Below are positions 23,754 through 34,361 of a DNA stretch of 63,595 bases, in pieces. This DNA comes from Agrobacterium genomosp. 13 str. CFBP 6927 (GTDB taxonomy: Bacteria > Pseudomonadota > Alphaproteobacteria > Rhizobiales > Rhizobiaceae), in assembly GCA_900012615.1 (NCBI GenBank), contig LT009756.1, positions 1,838,457 through 1,902,051 of the forward strand, given 5' to 3'. Below the pieces are notes generated by a model that saw only the letters and a program-made list of their open reading frames with translations, ran no database searches and was not told the DNA's origin. How positions within the stretch are numbered: the first letter of the stretch is position 1; every line of letters begins with the position of its first letter. A program made the translations under genes and the position numbers.

Positions 23754-25589
23754 TTACTCCGGCAAAATCCGCACTGCGCCCTTGTCGGCGCTCGAGGCAA
23801 AGGCCGCATAGGCCTTCAGCGCCGTAGTGACATTGCGCTTGCGTGGCGCTTCCGGCTTCCAGCCAAGCTCTTCTTGCTCCGCGCGGCGCGAAGCCAGCTC
23901 CGCATCGGTGACCTTCAGGTTGATCGTACGGTTCGGAATGTCGATCTCGATGAGATCGCCCTGACGCACGAGGCCGATGGCGCCGCCCTGCGCCGCTTCC
24001 GGCGAGGCGTGACCGATGGAGAGGCCCGAAGTACCGCCGGAGAAACGACCATCGGTGATCAGCGCGCAGGCTTTGCCGAGGCCCTTGGATTTCAGGTAGC
24101 TGGTCGGATAGAGCATTTCCTGCATGCCCGGACCGCCCTTCGGCCCTTCGTAACGGATGACGACAACGTCGCCCGCCTTGACCTCGTTGCCGAGAATGCC
24201 CTTCACCGCCGCATCCTGACTTTCATAAACCACTGCCGGGCCGGTGAATTTCAGGATGGATTCGTCGACACCCGCCGTCTTCACGATGCAGCCATCAAGC
24301 GCGATATTGCCGTAAAGCACGGCCAGACCGCCATCCTTGGAGAAAGGCTTCTCAACCGAACGAATGACGCCGTTGTCGCTATCCGTATCCAGATCATCCC
24401 AGCGCGAGGACTGGCTGAAGGCCACCTGCGTCGGCACGCCGCCCGGCGCTGCCTTGAAGAACTGCCGCACCGTCTCGCTGTTGGTGCGGGTGATGTCCCA
24501 GCGGTCGATGGCGTCGCCCAGCGTCGCCTCATGAACGGTATAGGTATCACGATTGATGAGCCCACCGCGTTCCAGCTCACCCAGAATACGCATGATGCCG
24601 CCGGCGCGGTGAACGTCTTCCATATGCACGTCCTGCTTGGCAGGCGCGACCTTGGAAAGGCAGGGAACCTTGCGGGAAAGACGGTCGATGTCTTCCATGC
24701 CGAAATCGACGCCGCCCTCATGCGCGGCCGCCAGAATATGCAGCACCGTGTTGGTGGAACCGCCCATGGCGATATCCAGCGACATGGCGTTTTCGAATGC
24801 CGCCTTGTTGGCAATGGTGCGCGGCAGGACGGTTTCATCCTCCTGCTCGTAATAACGGCGCGCCAGATCGACGATCAGATGGCCAGCCTCGACGAAAAGC
24901 CGCTTGCGATCCGAATGGGTGGCGAGCGTCGAGCCGTTACCGGGCAAGGACAGGCCCAGCGCCTCGGTCAGACAGTTCATGGAATTGGCCGTGAACATGC
25001 CGGAACAGGAACCGCAGGTCGGGCAGGCGGAACGCTCGATGATCTTGACGTCCTCATCGGAAATCTTGTCATCGGCGGCAGCCACCATGGCATCGACCAG
25101 ATCGAGCGCAACGGTCTTGCCGTGCAGGACGACCTTGCCCGCTTCCATCGGACCACCGGAGACGAAGACGGCGGGAATGTTGAGGCGCATCGCCGCATTC
25201 AGCATGCCGGGCGTGATCTTGTCGCAGTTGGAAATGCACACCATCGCATCGGCGCAATGGGCATTGACCATATACTCCACCGAATCCGCGATGATCTCGC
25301 GCGACGGCAGCGAATAGAGCATGCCGTCATGGCCCATGGCGATACCGTCATCGACCGCGATAGTGTTGAATTCCTTGGCAACGCCTCCGGCCGCCTCGAT
25401 TTCGCGGGCGACCAGCTGGCCGAGATCCTTCAGATGCACGTGGCCCGGCACGAATTGCGTGAAGGAATTGACCACCGCGATGATCGGCTTGCCGAAATCG
25501 CTGTCCTTCATGCCGGTGGCGCGCCAAAGGCCGCGCGCGCCCGCCATGTTGCGGCCGTGGGTTGTCGTTCTGGAGCGATAGGCTGGCAT
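23754..25589 (-). CDS. ilvD: Dihydroxy-acid dehydratase
   Basis: 612 residues. Third step of valine, isoleucine and leucine precursor synthesis: 2,3-dihydroxy-acid to 2-keto acid. Iron-sulfur ligands are seen in [13 protein letters not shown] and [21 protein letters not shown], and GGSTNTVLH and [10 protein letters not shown] mark conserved substrate loops. The ATG at 25589 begins [19 protein letters not shown], the standard IlvD start, with GAGG 8 bases upstream. The gene is monocistronic, divergent from msrP across 311 bases. Confidence 0.97.
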   Translation of the reverse strand: MPAYRSRTTTHGRNMAGARGLWRATGMKDSDFGKPIIAVVNSFTQFVPGHVHLKDLGQLVAREIEAAGGVAKEFNTIAVDDGIAMGHDGMLYSLPSREIIADSVEYMVNAHCADAMVCISNCDKITPGMLNAAMRLNIPAVFVSGGPMEAGKVVLHGKTVALDLVDAMVAAADDKISDEDVKIIERSACPTCGSCSGMFTANSMNCLTEALGLSLPGNGSTLATHSDRKRLFVEAGHLIVDLARRYYEQEDETVLPRTIANKAAFENAMSLDIAMGGSTNTVLHILAAAHEGGVDFGMEDIDRLSRKVPCLSKVAPAKQDVHMEDVHRAGGIMRILGELERGGLINRDTYTVHEATLGDAIDRWDITRTNSETVRQFFKAAPGGVPTQVAFSQSSRWDDLDTDSDNGVIRSVEKPFSKDGGLAVLYGNIALDGCIVKTAGVDESILKFTGPAVVYESQDAAVKGILGNEVKAGDVVVIRYEGPKGGPGMQEMLYPTSYLKSKGLGKACALITDGRFSGGTSGLSIGHASPEAAQGGAIGLVRQGDLIEIDIPNRTINLKVTDAELASRRAEQEELGWKPEAPRKRNVTTALKAYAAFASSADKGAVRILPE

Positions 25590-25900
25590 GGTGTTTTCCT
25601 CGATCTCTTGGCGACGAGCGCATTGCCGCAGCGCGGTCAAAACAGCTCCTGCCCTATTTTGCGGTTTTTCTAGCGCAAACCGCAAGCCCTGTCACTGTCA
25701 CCTTCAGGCAAAACAGTACGGTTCGGTACGGTACGCTCTTTCTCCACATGGCCGTTCGGGCGACATCTCATCACAAATGCGCGATTTTTACCGTGCGGCC
25801 GTTGTTTTTCCGCACGGCGCTGAAACATATCTGTGCAGCGGTCGTATTGGCTATCATAGTCGATTTATTGCCGATACACCCGGCTTTTGTGGAGGTTGCA
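25590..25900. other. Divergent intergenic region ilvD/msrP
   Basis: It should hold both promoters. Visible structures are a 9-bp stem TTGCGGTTT/AAACCGCAA (about 25659-25685) on the ilvD side and three adjacent 5-bp units CGGTT-CGGTA-CGGTA (25719-25733). No open frame is convincing. Bases 25830-25900 are AT-richer and include TTGGCTATCATAG, suitable for an msrP promoter. Confidence 0.45.
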
Positions 25901-26842
25901 ATGCCCGCCTATCGTCCGCCCGTCATCGCGGCAACAGAAATCACGCCAAAGAACATCTATCTCTCCAGACGCGGTTTCCTTGGAACAGCGGCCGGGCTCG
26001 CGGCAATCGGACTGGCTGGCCCTGAGGCGATCGCCGCACCGCTTGCGGCGAACCCCGGCGCCTACAAGCTGGATGAGAAGCTCACTCCGCTTGATGCCGT
26101 CACCAGCTACAATAATTTCTACGAATTCGGTGTCGGAAAATCCGACCCGAAGGAAAATTCCGGCAAGTTCAAGCCCACCCCCTGGACGGTGAAGGTGGAT
26201 GGCCTCGTCTCCAAACCACAGGAATTCGGCATTGAAGAGCTAATGAAATATCCTCTCGAAGAGCGCACTTACCGCATGCGCTGCGTCGAGGGCTGGTCGA
26301 TGGTCATTCCGTGGATCGGCTTCCCGCTCGCCACCCTTCTCGACAAGGTGGAGCCGCTTGGCAGCGCGAAATATGTCGCTTTCGAAACCGTGGTGCGGCC
26401 AGACGAAATGCCGGGTCAAAGCGGCCTGTTCCAGCCTCTCTCCTGGCCCTATGTCGAGGGGCTTCGCCTTGATGAAGCGCGCCATCCGCTCACCATCCTC
26501 GCCCTCGGCCTCTACGGCGAGACGCTGCCGAACCAGAACGGCGCGCCGATCCGCCTCGTCGTGCCGTGGAAATACGGCTTCAAGGGCATCAAATCCATCG
26601 TCCGCATTTCGCTCGTCGAACAACAGCCGGAAACGACCTGGAAAAATTCCAATGCCCGCGAATATGGATTCTATTCCAACGTCAATCCGCATGTCGACCA
26701 TCCGCGCTGGAGCCAGGCAACGGAGCAGCGCATCGGCGAAGGCGGCTTTTTCGGCACCCAGAACCGCCCTACCCTGATGTTCAACGGTTATGACGAGGTC
26801 GCGAGCCTTTATACCGGCATGGATCTGAAAGCGAATTACTGA
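25901..26842 (+). CDS. msrP: Protein-methionine-sulfoxide reductase, catalytic subunit (molybdopterin)
   Basis: 313 residues. Periplasmic molybdenum enzyme that repairs oxidised methionines in envelope proteins, working with the membrane haem protein MsrQ. A Tat signal is present ([20 protein letters not shown]). The Mo-coordinating cysteine is C128 in [14 protein letters not shown], and the YedY-type blocks [25 protein letters not shown] and [23 protein letters not shown] ([20 protein letters not shown]) are intact. The ATG at 25901 has GGAGG at 25891. msrQ follows after 2 bases. Confidence 0.95.
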   Translation: MPAYRPPVIAATEITPKNIYLSRRGFLGTAAGLAAIGLAGPEAIAAPLAANPGAYKLDEKLTPLDAVTSYNNFYEFGVGKSDPKENSGKFKPTPWTVKVDGLVSKPQEFGIEELMKYPLEERTYRMRCVEGWSMVIPWIGFPLATLLDKVEPLGSAKYVAFETVVRPDEMPGQSGLFQPLSWPYVEGLRLDEARHPLTILALGLYGETLPNQNGAPIRLVVPWKYGFKGIKSIVRISLVEQQPETTWKNSNAREYGFYSNVNPHVDHPRWSQATEQRIGEGGFFGTQNRPTLMFNGYDEVASLYTGMDLKANY

Positions 26843-26844
26843 CC

Positions 26845-27492
26845 ATGGCCTTCGCCCTGCCCCTTCCGTCGCTGCCGAAGCGTTACCAGCCGGCGGCCAT
26901 CTGGTCGCTTTATGTCATCGGCCTCTGTCCGGGCCTCTGGTATTTCTATCTCGCCGCAACCGGCGGCCTCGGCTTTAATCCGGTCAAGGATTTCGAGCAC
27001 CTGCTCGGCATCTGGGCGCTGCGCTTCCTGTGCCTCGGCCTTCTGGTGACGCCGCTGCGCGATCTCTTCAACATCAACCTCATCGCCTATCGCCGGGCGC
27101 TGGGGCTGATCGCCTTTTATTACGTGCTGGCGCATTTCACCGTCTATCTGGTGCTGGATCGCGGCCTGATCCTCGGCTCCATCGCCGGCGATATTCTGAA
27201 GCGGCCCTATATCATGCTCGGCATGGCCGGGCTTCTCATGCTCATTCCGCTGGCGCTCACCTCCAACCGCTGGTCCATCCGCAAGCTCGGCAGCCGCTGG
27301 AACACGCTGCATAAACTCGCCTATCTCGTCCTCATCGTCGGCGTGCTGCATTTCGTGCTGGCGCGGAAGTCGATCACGCTGGAGCCGGTGTTTTATATCA
27401 GCACCATGGTGATCCTGCTCGGTTATCGACTGGTAAGGCCCTCGATCATGTCGATGAAGAGAGCGAAACGCGCAAGACCCGTCCGGCCATGA
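26845..27492 (+). CDS. msrQ: Protein-methionine-sulfoxide reductase, haem-binding subunit
   Basis: 215 residues with six membrane helices of the ferric-reductase-like type. Haem ligand histidines are expected in EHLLGIWALRFL, YYVLAHFTVYL and WNTLHKLAYLVLIVGVLHFV. It passes electrons from the quinone pool or flavin to MsrP. The last 47 bases overlap, tail to tail, with the DUF2809 gene on the other strand. It forms an operon with msrP (2-base gap). Confidence 0.94.
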   Translation: MAFALPLPSLPKRYQPAAIWSLYVIGLCPGLWYFYLAATGGLGFNPVKDFEHLLGIWALRFLCLGLLVTPLRDLFNINLIAYRRALGLIAFYYVLAHFTVYLVLDRGLILGSIAGDILKRPYIMLGMAGLLMLIPLALTSNRWSIRKLGSRWNTLHKLAYLVLIVGVLHFVLARKSITLEPVFYISTMVILLGYRLVRPSIMSMKRAKRARPVRP

Positions 27493-27874
27493 TGGCGGCG
27501 GCCCCGATCCCTGCAATGTAACAGCCTATATTCCACAGCGAAAAAACACGGCCGAGCAGCAAAGCGCCGGCCGTCGTAGCACGAAACGCATCCAGCGCCG
27601 GGAAATGAACAAGCCGGATGAGCTCCACGAGAATGACGGCAAGAATGGCGATGTGAACCTCATAACCATGCCAGCGGGATGGGAAGAAGGCTGCCAGCAG
27701 CAGATAGATCATCGCTCCCCAGAGCACGGATCCGCCATATTTCACCGCCACGAACGGCAGTCCCACGTCGTAACCGAACCTGCGCAGGCAAAGGCCGCAG
27801 ACGATCACCGCCATCGCCGCCGCCAGAAGCCGGATGCGGGTGAAATAAGATGGGGATACGCGCGGCAGGCCCAT
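27446..27874 (-). CDS. DUF2809 membrane protein
   Basis: 142 residues, four hydrophobic helices. The pattern FVAVKYGGSVLWGAMIYLLLA, then ELIRLVHFPALDAFRATTAGALLLGRVF and LWNIGCYIAGIG is characteristic of DUF2809. Function unknown. The ATG at 27874 has GAAGGAAG just upstream. Its last 47 coding bases lie inside the end of msrQ in the opposite direction, so both C-termini are constrained. It is divergent from the DUF817 gene (55-base gap). Confidence 0.83.
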   Translation of the reverse strand: MGLPRVSPSYFTRIRLLAAAMAVIVCGLCLRRFGYDVGLPFVAVKYGGSVLWGAMIYLLLAAFFPSRWHGYEVHIAILAVILVELIRLVHFPALDAFRATTAGALLLGRVFSLWNIGCYIAGIGAAAIMAGRVLRVSLSSST

Positions 27875-27929
27875 ACGGCTTCCTTCGGGTTTTCGTATGA
27901 AAGGTGACGAAGTGAGATCGGGGACGGAA

Positions 27930-28802
27930 ATGAGCACATCAACAAGCCCGGCCGCAAGCCGCCTCTCCGTCCTGGACAATCTGCTCTGCGATACCTATCC
28001 CTGGGGCGAACTCAAGGGCATCAGGCGTTTTATCGTCGAGTTTCTGTATTTCGGCATCAAGGAAGCCCGGGCCTGCATGTTTGCGGGCTTGTTCTTCGTC
28101 TCCATCTTCGTGGTACCGCATGGCGGCGTGCTCGGCATTCCCCGCTATGACGTGCTGCTGATCATTGCGCTCGCCATCCAGTTCTTCATGATCTGGAGCA
28201 GGCTCGAAACGCTTGACGAGGCCAAGGCCATCCTGCTGTTCCATATCGTCGGCTTCGCACTGGAAGTGTTCAAGACATCGAGCGCAATCCAGTCCTGGTC
28301 CTATCCGGATTTCGCCTATAGCAAAGTCCTCGGCGTGCCGCTGTTCTCCGGTTTCATGTATGCCGCCGTCGGCAGTTACATCATTCAGGCGTGGCGGCTG
28401 CTGGATGTGCGCATTCGCCACTATCCCACCTACTGGATGGCGACCCTGATCGGCATCGCCATCTACGCCAACTTCTTCACCCATCACTTCATCGGCGATT
28501 ACCGCTGGTACATCGTCGCCTGCGCCATCGGCCTCTATTCCCGCGCAACGGTGATCTTTCGTCCCTATGACCGGGACCGAAAGATGCCGTTGCTCCTCGC
28601 CTTCATCCTGATTGGCTTTTTCGTCTGGCTGGCGGAAAACATCTCCACCTTCTTCGGCATCTGGAAATACCCCGATCAACTCGGCGCCTGGTCCGTCGTC
28701 CACATCGGAAAGTGGAGTTCATGGTCGCTGCTGGTCATCATGACTTTTACGATCGTCGCACATCTCAAGCACATCAAGGCCCGCATTCACATTCCGGACT
28801 GA
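27930..28802 (+). CDS. DUF817 membrane protein
   Basis: 290 residues, about eight helices, with histidine- and tryptophan-rich segments: FLYFGIKEARACMFAG, FKTSSAIQSWSYPDFAYSKVLGVPLFSGFMYAAVGSY, NFFTHHFIGDYRW and NISTFFGIWKYPDQLGAW. The family is not characterised. GGGGACGGAA precedes the ATG at 27930; an upstream ATG at 27897 lacks a ribosome site. The lipoprotein gene follows 5 bases later and is perhaps co-transcribed. Confidence 0.85.
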   Translation: MSTSTSPAASRLSVLDNLLCDTYPWGELKGIRRFIVEFLYFGIKEARACMFAGLFFVSIFVVPHGGVLGIPRYDVLLIIALAIQFFMIWSRLETLDEAKAILLFHIVGFALEVFKTSSAIQSWSYPDFAYSKVLGVPLFSGFMYAAVGSYIIQAWRLLDVRIRHYPTYWMATLIGIAIYANFFTHHFIGDYRWYIVACAIGLYSRATVIFRPYDRDRKMPLLLAFILIGFFVWLAENISTFFGIWKYPDQLGAWSVVHIGKWSSWSLLVIMTFTIVAHLKHIKARIHIPD

Positions 28803-28807
28803 GAAAG

Positions 28808-29326
28808 ATGAATTACTCCAAGGCATCTTCAAGTCGCGCAAGTTTCACAACTGAGCGCGTAGGCCTGAAATCCAACAAGAAAACTGGCGGCCCTATATTC
28901 GCATTCCTAATAATCGCTTTGGCCGGTTGTGGTGTAGATTCACCTGATCGTTTGCGCAGCGATATCCCAGACGGCATCCCCGCTGGCGAGACGATCTATT
29001 ACAATACCAGATGGTTTGAATGCGCTGTCGCCATTTACAAGCTCGACTCCGTTTTCATGGATGAGGTCCGTCGGAACGGATTGCTTTCTCTAAACAAAGC
29101 AACATCCGAGCCCTGGGCTGAGGCGCCGGTACTGGGGGCGACCTACGCCATGGATCGATGGATCGCTGATTTTGCAAGTAGTTTGGATTGCATCCAAGAC
29201 CAGAAGCTGCAGACGCTCTTTGAGCGAGCATCAGCCAGCAGTGGCTATTTTCAAGTCCAGCGAACAAACTCGATAACCCTAATCGCGCCTGATGAGGGTT
29301 TAATGATGGTTGGTGGATACGAGTAG
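28808..29326 (+). CDS. Small predicted lipoprotein, function unknown
   Basis: 172 residues. A rather long basic N-terminus is followed by IFAFLIIALAGCG, with a standard lipobox (LAGC), so the mature protein would be lipid-anchored at a cysteine near residue 41. The mature part (GVDSPDRLRSDIPDGIPAGE...) shows no motif I know and has two further cysteines (WFECAVAIY and SLDCIQDQ). Base composition is less GC-rich than its neighbours. It starts 5 bases after the DUF817 gene, so read-through from there is likely. Confidence 0.7.
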   Translation: MNYSKASSSRASFTTERVGLKSNKKTGGPIFAFLIIALAGCGVDSPDRLRSDIPDGIPAGETIYYNTRWFECAVAIYKLDSVFMDEVRRNGLLSLNKATSEPWAEAPVLGATYAMDRWIADFASSLDCIQDQKLQTLFERASASSGYFQVQRTNSITLIAPDEGLMMVGGYE

Positions 29327-29420
29327 TAGCATCCCTGGGGTATGGATTTAACGATACCCTCCCCAACCTTTCGCCGCGACTGCAAAACCTTAATCATTGT
29401 GTCGGTTAAGATCTGAACGC

Positions 29421-29452
29421 AAAAAGCCGGGCGATCTCTCGCCCGGCTTTTT
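29421..29452. terminator. Bidirectional terminator ending the ribosomal alpha operon
   Basis: AAAAAGCCGGGCG (29421-29433), loop ATCTCT, CGCCCGGCTTTTT (29440-29452). It is a 13-bp perfect stem with A/T flanks, 30 bases beyond rplQ, and also closes the lipoprotein transcript from the other side. Confidence 0.93.
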
Positions 29453-29482
29453 AACTCACGACGCCTGAAACGGCGTCAGACC

Positions 29483-29908
29483 TTATGCGGCTTCGGCAGC
29501 AGCAGCTTCAGCGGCAACGCGAGCCTTGTCGGCTGCGCCCTTGGCGTCAACGTCGCGCTCGACGAATTCAACGACGGCGAGAGCCGCGTTGTCGCCCTGG
29601 CGGTAGCCGGCCTTCATGATACGCAGGTAGCCGCCATTGCGGGTTGCGTAACGCGAAGCGATCGCGTCGAACAGCTTGCGAACAGCGTCCTGATCCTTGA
29701 TCTGCGAGATCGCCTGACGGCGAGCGTGCAGGTCGCCGCGCTTGCCGAGGGTGACGAGGCGCTCAACGATCGGGCGAATTTCCTTCGCCTTCGGAAGCGT
29801 GGTGACGATCTGCTCATGGGTGATGAGCGAAGCAGCCATGTTGGCAAACATTGCCTTGCGGTGGCTGGCGGTTCTATTGAGCTTGCGGCCTGAATTTCCG
29901 TGGCGCAT
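29483..29908 (-). CDS. rplQ: 50S ribosomal protein L17
   Basis: 141 residues beginning [20 protein letters not shown], the standard L17 start. The bacterial core continues to about residue 120; an alanine-rich tail ([10 protein letters not shown]) follows, common in alphaproteobacteria. L17 sits near the peptide exit tunnel. It is the last gene of the alpha operon, downstream of rpoA by 120 bases, and is followed by a strong terminator. Confidence 0.97.
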   Translation of the reverse strand: MRHGNSGRKLNRTASHRKAMFANMAASLITHEQIVTTLPKAKEIRPIVERLVTLGKRGDLHARRQAISQIKDQDAVRKLFDAIASRYATRNGGYLRIMKAGYRQGDNAALAVVEFVERDVDAKGAADKARVAAEAAAAEAA

Positions 29909-30028
29909 TGCTATTCTCCTTCTTCGCAGGTTCCTTCTCTAAGGCCTGCCGTTTCCTGGCACATGCAGATGACTTATCTGCTGTTTGACGGGGAAAGGCA
30001 GTCTTTAAAGGGTCTGCCTTTTTGATTG

Positions 30029-31039
30029 TTAGTACTGGTCTTCGTAACGCTTGGCGAGATCTTCGATGTTCTCTGGCGGCCATGCCGGTACTTCCATACC
30101 GAGGTGCAGACCCATGGAAGCGAGAACTTCCTTGATTTCGTTCAGCGACTTGCGACCGAAGTTCGGCGTGCGAAGCATTTCGGCTTCGGTCTTCTGGATC
30201 AGGTCGCCGATATAAACGATGTTGTCGTTCTTCAGGCAGTTTGCCGAACGAACGGACAGCTCGAGCTCGTCCACCTTCTTGAGAAGCGCCGGGTTGAACG
30301 CAAGTTCGGTAACCGATTCTTCTTCTGCTTCCTTCTGCGGCTCGTCGAAGTTGACGAAGACGCCGAGCTGGTCCTGAAGAATGCGAGCGGCGAAGGCAAC
30401 GGCGTCTTCGCCGGAAACCGAACCGTTGGTCTCGATCGTCATGATCAGCTTGTCATAGTCGAGAACCTGGCCTTCGCGGGTGTTTTCCACCTTGTAGGAC
30501 ACTTTCTTGACCGGAGAATAGAGGCTGTCCACCGGAATGAGGCCGATCGGGGCATCTTCCGCGCGGTTGCGCTCAGCCGGTACGTAACCCTTGCCGTTGT
30601 TGACGGTGAATTCCATGCGGATTTCAGCGCCATCATCAAGCGTGCAGATCACGTGGTCGGGGTTCAGGATCTCGATGTCGCCAACCGTCTGGATGTCACC
30701 AGCAGTTACGGCACCCGGACCCTGCTTGCGCACGACCATGCGCTTGGAATCGTCACCATCCATCTTGATGGCGATTTCCTTGATGTTGAGCACGATATCC
30801 GTCACATCTTCCCGAACGCCGGGGATGGAGGAGAATTCGTGCAGGACACCGTCGATCTGCACGGCCGTTACAGCGGCGCCACGCAGAGAAGACAACAGAA
30901 CGCGACGCAGCGCGTTGCCGAGGGTAAGACCGAAACCACGCTCCAGCGGCTCGGCAACGAGCGTTGCCTTGGTGCGGCTGGACGAGGTGAACTCGACCTT
31001 GTTCGGCTTGATAAGTTCCTGCCAGTTCTTCTGAATCAT
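30029..31039 (-). CDS. rpoA: DNA-directed RNA polymerase alpha subunit
   Basis: 336 residues. The N-terminal assembly domain ([19 protein letters not shown], about 33-51) and the C-terminal DNA/activator-binding domain ([22 protein letters not shown], near 288-309) are joined by an acidic linker ([11 protein letters not shown]). It initiates assembly with beta and beta-prime, both encoded in this window. It lies between rpsK and rplQ. rpsD, which separates rpsK and rpoA in E. coli, is absent, as usual in Rhizobiales. Confidence 0.98.
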   Translation of the reverse strand: MIQKNWQELIKPNKVEFTSSSRTKATLVAEPLERGFGLTLGNALRRVLLSSLRGAAVTAVQIDGVLHEFSSIPGVREDVTDIVLNIKEIAIKMDGDDSKRMVVRKQGPGAVTAGDIQTVGDIEILNPDHVICTLDDGAEIRMEFTVNNGKGYVPAERNRAEDAPIGLIPVDSLYSPVKKVSYKVENTREGQVLDYDKLIMTIETNGSVSGEDAVAFAARILQDQLGVFVNFDEPQKEAEEESVTELAFNPALLKKVDELELSVRSANCLKNDNIVYIGDLIQKTEAEMLRTPNFGRKSLNEIKEVLASMGLHLGMEVPAWPPENIEDLAKRYEDQY

Positions 31040-31234
31040 CTTTAAACCTTCCGTTCGCCGCCACCATCCAATCGTGACGGACCGAGCATGAAAACACCGA
31101 GAGGAACCTAATTCAGTGGTTCATCAGTGGGTTCTTGAGCGCAAGTCCGTCGATCGAAATCGACGCGCACACGCCAGATACACGAAAATTCCGCCAGACC
31201 TGAGGTAAGGCGGAATTTCCGAACCACGGTCGCG

Positions 31235-31624
31235 TCAGACGCGGCGCTTCTTGCGCGGACGGCAACCATTGTGCGGGATCGGCGTCACGTCGCGAATGGA
31301 AGTGATCATGAAACCGGCAGCCTGCAGAGCGCGAAGTGCCGATTCACGGCCGGAACCCGGACCGCAAACTTCAACTTCAAGCGACTTCATGCCGTGTTCC
31401 TGAGCCTTTTTCGCGCAATCTTCAGCAGCGATCTGGGCAGCAAACGGGGTCGACTTACGCGAACCCTTGAAGCCCTTGGCACCAGCGGACGACCAGGCAA
31501 TGGCATTGCCCTGTGCGTCGGTGATGGTGATCATCGTGTTGTTGAAGGTCGAGTTGACATGCGCAACGCCCGACGTGATGTTTTTACGTTCGCGACGGCG
31601 AATACGTGCGGCTTCCTTGGCCAT
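31235..31624 (-). CDS. rpsK: 30S ribosomal protein S11
   Basis: 129 residues, starts [19 protein letters not shown] and ends with the conserved basic tail [18 protein letters not shown]. The [19 protein letters not shown] block binds 16S rRNA on the platform. It follows rpsM by 137 bases; the 195-base gap to rpoA has no terminator that I can see. Confidence 0.98.
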   Translation of the reverse strand: MAKEAARIRRRERKNITSGVAHVNSTFNNTMITITDAQGNAIAWSSAGAKGFKGSRKSTPFAAQIAAEDCAKKAQEHGMKSLEVEVCGPGSGRESALRALQAAGFMITSIRDVTPIPHNGCRPRKKRRV

Positions 31625-31761
31625 TTTATACCTTTCATTGATCTCTTCACCGCCGTAACACCAGCGGCTACACCGGCGATCAGCTCCACTGGAGCTTCAC
31701 GCCAAACTCAGAAAGGCTGGCGCGGACTGCACCAGCCTCCCCATTCCGGAGAACCGGAAAA

Positions 31762-32130
31762 TTACTTCTTCTTACCAGCGATAGCCTTCGCCGGACCCTT
31801 GCGGGTGCGGGCGTTGGTGTGCGTGCGCTGACCGCGGACCGGAAGGCCACGACGGTGACGCAGGCCGCGGTAGCAGCCAAGGTCCATCAGACGCTTGATG
31901 TTCATCGAGGTCTCGCGGCGAAGATCGCCCTCAACCTGATAATCGCGGTCGATTGCTTCGCGGATCTGAAGAACTTCAGCATCCGTCAGCTGGTGAACGC
32001 GCTTGTCAGCCGGAAGACCGACCTTCTCCATGATTTCCTGCGCGAATTTCGGACCGATCCCGTGAATGTAGGTCAGCGCAATAACAACGCGCTTCGCGGT
32101 CGGGATGTTGACGCCAGCGATACGTGCCAC
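31762..32130 (-). CDS. rpsM: 30S ribosomal protein S13
   Basis: 122 residues. The start is GTG at 32130 ([20 protein letters not shown]), preceded by AGAAGAGA; this matches the universal S13 N-terminus, and longer frames are spurious. The C-terminal tail [21 protein letters not shown] contacts tRNA in the P site. It is the first gene of the alpha operon here. Confidence 0.96.
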   Translation of the reverse strand: MARIAGVNIPTAKRVVIALTYIHGIGPKFAQEIMEKVGLPADKRVHQLTDAEVLQIREAIDRDYQVEGDLRRETSMNIKRLMDLGCYRGLRHRRGLPVRGQRTHTNARTRKGPAKAIAGKKK

Positions 32131-32433
32131 GTCTCTTCTCCTTGGTTCCAGTTGCCATCCGGCAAGTGGTGATTCCATTCGAGCGGCCGACACGACCGCC
32201 AGTTCAAAATTGATGTCCGTGACAAGTCAAAACGACCGAACCCGGATCTCCCTTCCCTAAGGGAAATCCGCGCCAGTCGCTTGGGATGTCGCGAGTTGGC
32301 GCGGTGTTTAACGGAATCAGCGCAAAAAAGCAACCGGCTCCGCCAAGATTCTTTTGCGATCCAAAGGATCTGCTCAACCAGAAGAGCGGGATATCGGACA
32401 AAACCAATAAGGCTTAACCACCCGCACCGGCCA
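32131..32433. other. Intergenic region rpsM/adk
   Basis: No gene is seen in 303 bases. On the minus strand a C/G-rich inverted repeat (TCCCTT-AGGG-AAGGGA, near 32247-32262) lies close to rpsM. TTGCTTTTTTGCG with GTTAAA further on (around 32310-32335) is a weak promoter candidate for the alpha operon. The gap is long for this cluster, so a separate promoter is plausible. Confidence 0.4.
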
Positions 32434-33024
32434 TCAGGCCGAGGCCTTCTCCAGAACGCGTTCGATGGCTTCAGTAACGGCATCGACGTCAGCCATGCCG
32501 TCGAGCGTCACAAGCTCGCCCTGTTCGCTGTAATAGTTCGACAGCGGTGCGGTCTTTTCGCGATATTCCGTCAGCCGCTTGCGGAAGGCTTCCGGATTGT
32601 CGTCGGAGCGAACCGTGCCGCCGGCGGCGACGGTTTCCGCGACGCGGTTTTCGATTCGGCGAATCAGCGCCTCTTCGTCCACCTTCAGTTCAATAACGGC
32701 ATCAAGGGCAAGATTCTTCTTGCGCATGTTGTCGGCAAGCGCCTTGGCCTGCGGAACGGTGCGCGGATAGCCGTCGAGAATAAAGCCCTTGGCACAGTCA
32801 GGCGCTTCGATGCGTTCGGAAACGATCTGATTGACGATATCGTCGGAAACAAGCCCGCCGGCATCCATGACGGCCTTGGCGCGTTTGCCGATTTCGGTGC
32901 CCGCGCTGACCGCAGCGCGAAGCATGTCACCGGTGGAAAGCTGCGGGATCCCGTATTTGTCAGTCAGGCGCTTGGCCTGGGTTCCCTTGCCCGCACCCGG
33001 CGGACCCAAAAATATCAGTCTCAT
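32434..33024 (-). CDS. adk: Adenylate kinase
   Basis: 196 residues. ATP + AMP to 2 ADP. P-loop [14 protein letters not shown] (7-20), AMP site STGDMLR (about 30-36), and DGYPRT near 83. The LID is short ([19 protein letters not shown]) without zinc cysteines, as in alphaproteobacteria. The start overlaps the secY stop by 4 bases, so it is translationally coupled to secY. Confidence 0.97.
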   Translation of the reverse strand: MRLIFLGPPGAGKGTQAKRLTDKYGIPQLSTGDMLRAAVSAGTEIGKRAKAVMDAGGLVSDDIVNQIVSERIEAPDCAKGFILDGYPRTVPQAKALADNMRKKNLALDAVIELKVDEEALIRRIENRVAETVAAGGTVRSDDNPEAFRKRLTEYREKTAPLSNYYSEQGELVTLDGMADVDAVTEAIERVLEKASA

Positions 33025-34361
33025 CGTCCCCTCTTTCCTCCACGCAACTTCGACTTCTTGATCAGACCTTCATACTGCTGCGCGATCAGGTGACCCTGGA
33101 TCTGCGCAACGGTATCAAGAGTTACACTGACAACGATCAAAAGCGAAGTACCACCAAGGGCTAACGGAATGCCCGTACGTGCGATAAGTGTCTCAGGAAG
33201 GATACACACGAAGACCAGATAAATCGCGCCGACCACCGTGATGCGGGTCAGGACGTAATCAATGTACTCCGCGGTGCGCTCACCCGGACGAATCCCCGGA
33301 ATGAAGCCGCCGTGCTTCTTGAGGTTATCGGCCGTGTCCTTCGGATTGAAGACGATAGCCGTGTAGAAAAACGCGAAGAACGCGATCAGCAGGCCATACA
33401 GCGCCATGAACAGCGGTTGGCCATGCTGCAGCGACGCGATGATGGACGTTGCCCAGGACGGCAGGTTGGTGTTTCCGGCGAAACCGGCAGCCGTCGCGGG
33501 CAGAAGCAGCAGCGAGGATGCGAAGATCGCTGGAATGACGCCGGCCGTGTTGAGCTTCAGCGGCAGGTGCGACGTATCGCCCTGGAACATGCGGTTACCG
33601 ACCTGTCGCTTCGGATATTGTATCAGCAGGCGACGCTGGGCGCGCTCCACAAAAACAATCAGCGCGATGACGCCGATGGCCACAACGACGACCATGAGGA
33701 TGAGCGTGGTCGACAGCGCGCCGGTACGGCCGAGTTCCAGCGTGCCGGCAAGCGCCTTGGGCAGACCTGCGGCAATGCCTGCGAAGATGATCAGCGAAAT
33801 ACCGTTGCCGATACCGCGCGAGGTGATCTGTTCACCCAGCCACATCAGGAACATCGTGCCGCCAAGCAGCGTGATGACGGTGGAGACGCGGAAGAACCAG
33901 CCCGGATCGACCACAAGGCCAGCACCGCTCTCAAGGCCGACCGCGATGCCATAGGCCTGCAGCGTGCCGAGCAGCACCGTGCCGTAGCGCGTGTACTGGT
34001 TGATGATCTTGCGGCCGGCTTCGCCTTCCTTCTTCAACGCTTCGAGCGACGGCACGACCGAGGTCATGAGCTGCACGATGATCGAAGCGGAGATGTAAGG
34101 CATGATGCCGAGGGCGAAGATCGCCATGCGCTCGACGGCGCCACCCGCAAACATGTTGAAAAGACCGAGAATACCGTTGGCCTGGCCACGGAAGGCCTGC
34201 GCATAGGCTTCGGGGTTCAGACCCGGAAGCGGAATATGGGTGCCGAGACGGTAGACGAGAAGTGCGGCAAGAGTAAACCAGAGACGCTTTTTCAGATCCT
34301 CCGCCTTAGCGAAGGTCGAAAAATTCAGGTTCGAAGCCAGTTGTTCCGCTGCTGAAGCCAT
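33021..34361 (-). CDS. secY: Preprotein translocase subunit SecY
   Basis: 446 residues, ten membrane helices. [30 protein letters not shown] is the cytoplasmic start; the plug/second helix region contains [15 protein letters not shown], and the C4-C6 loops have [15 protein letters not shown]. It forms the SecYEG channel; the C-terminal part of SecE is encoded at the far end of this window. It is separated from rplO by a 334-base gap with a terminator-like hairpin, so it may have its own promoter. adk is coupled downstream. Confidence 0.97.
   Translation of the reverse strand: MASAAEQLASNLNFSTFAKAEDLKKRLWFTLAALLVYRLGTHIPLPGLNPEAYAQAFRGQANGILGLFNMFAGGAVERMAIFALGIMPYISASIIVQLMTSVVPSLEALKKEGEAGRKIINQYTRYGTVLLGTLQAYGIAVGLESGAGLVVDPGWFFRVSTVITLLGGTMFLMWLGEQITSRGIGNGISLIIFAGIAAGLPKALAGTLELGRTGALSTTLILMVVVVAIGVIALIVFVERAQRRLLIQYPKRQVGNRMFQGDTSHLPLKLNTAGVIPAIFASSLLLLPATAAGFAGNTNLPSWATSIIASLQHGQPLFMALYGLLIAFFAFFYTAIVFNPKDTADNLKKHGGFIPGIRPGERTAEYIDYVLTRITVVGAIYLVFVCILPETLIARTGIPLALGGTSLLIVVSVTLDTVAQIQGHLIAQQYEGLIKKSKLRGGKRGR

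Noticed and set aside
29909..30028. Terminator between rpoA and rplQ (AAAGGCAG/CTGCCTTT near 29993-30022)
   Set aside because: The stem is interrupted and separates two genes that are expected to be co-transcribed; at most a weak pause site.
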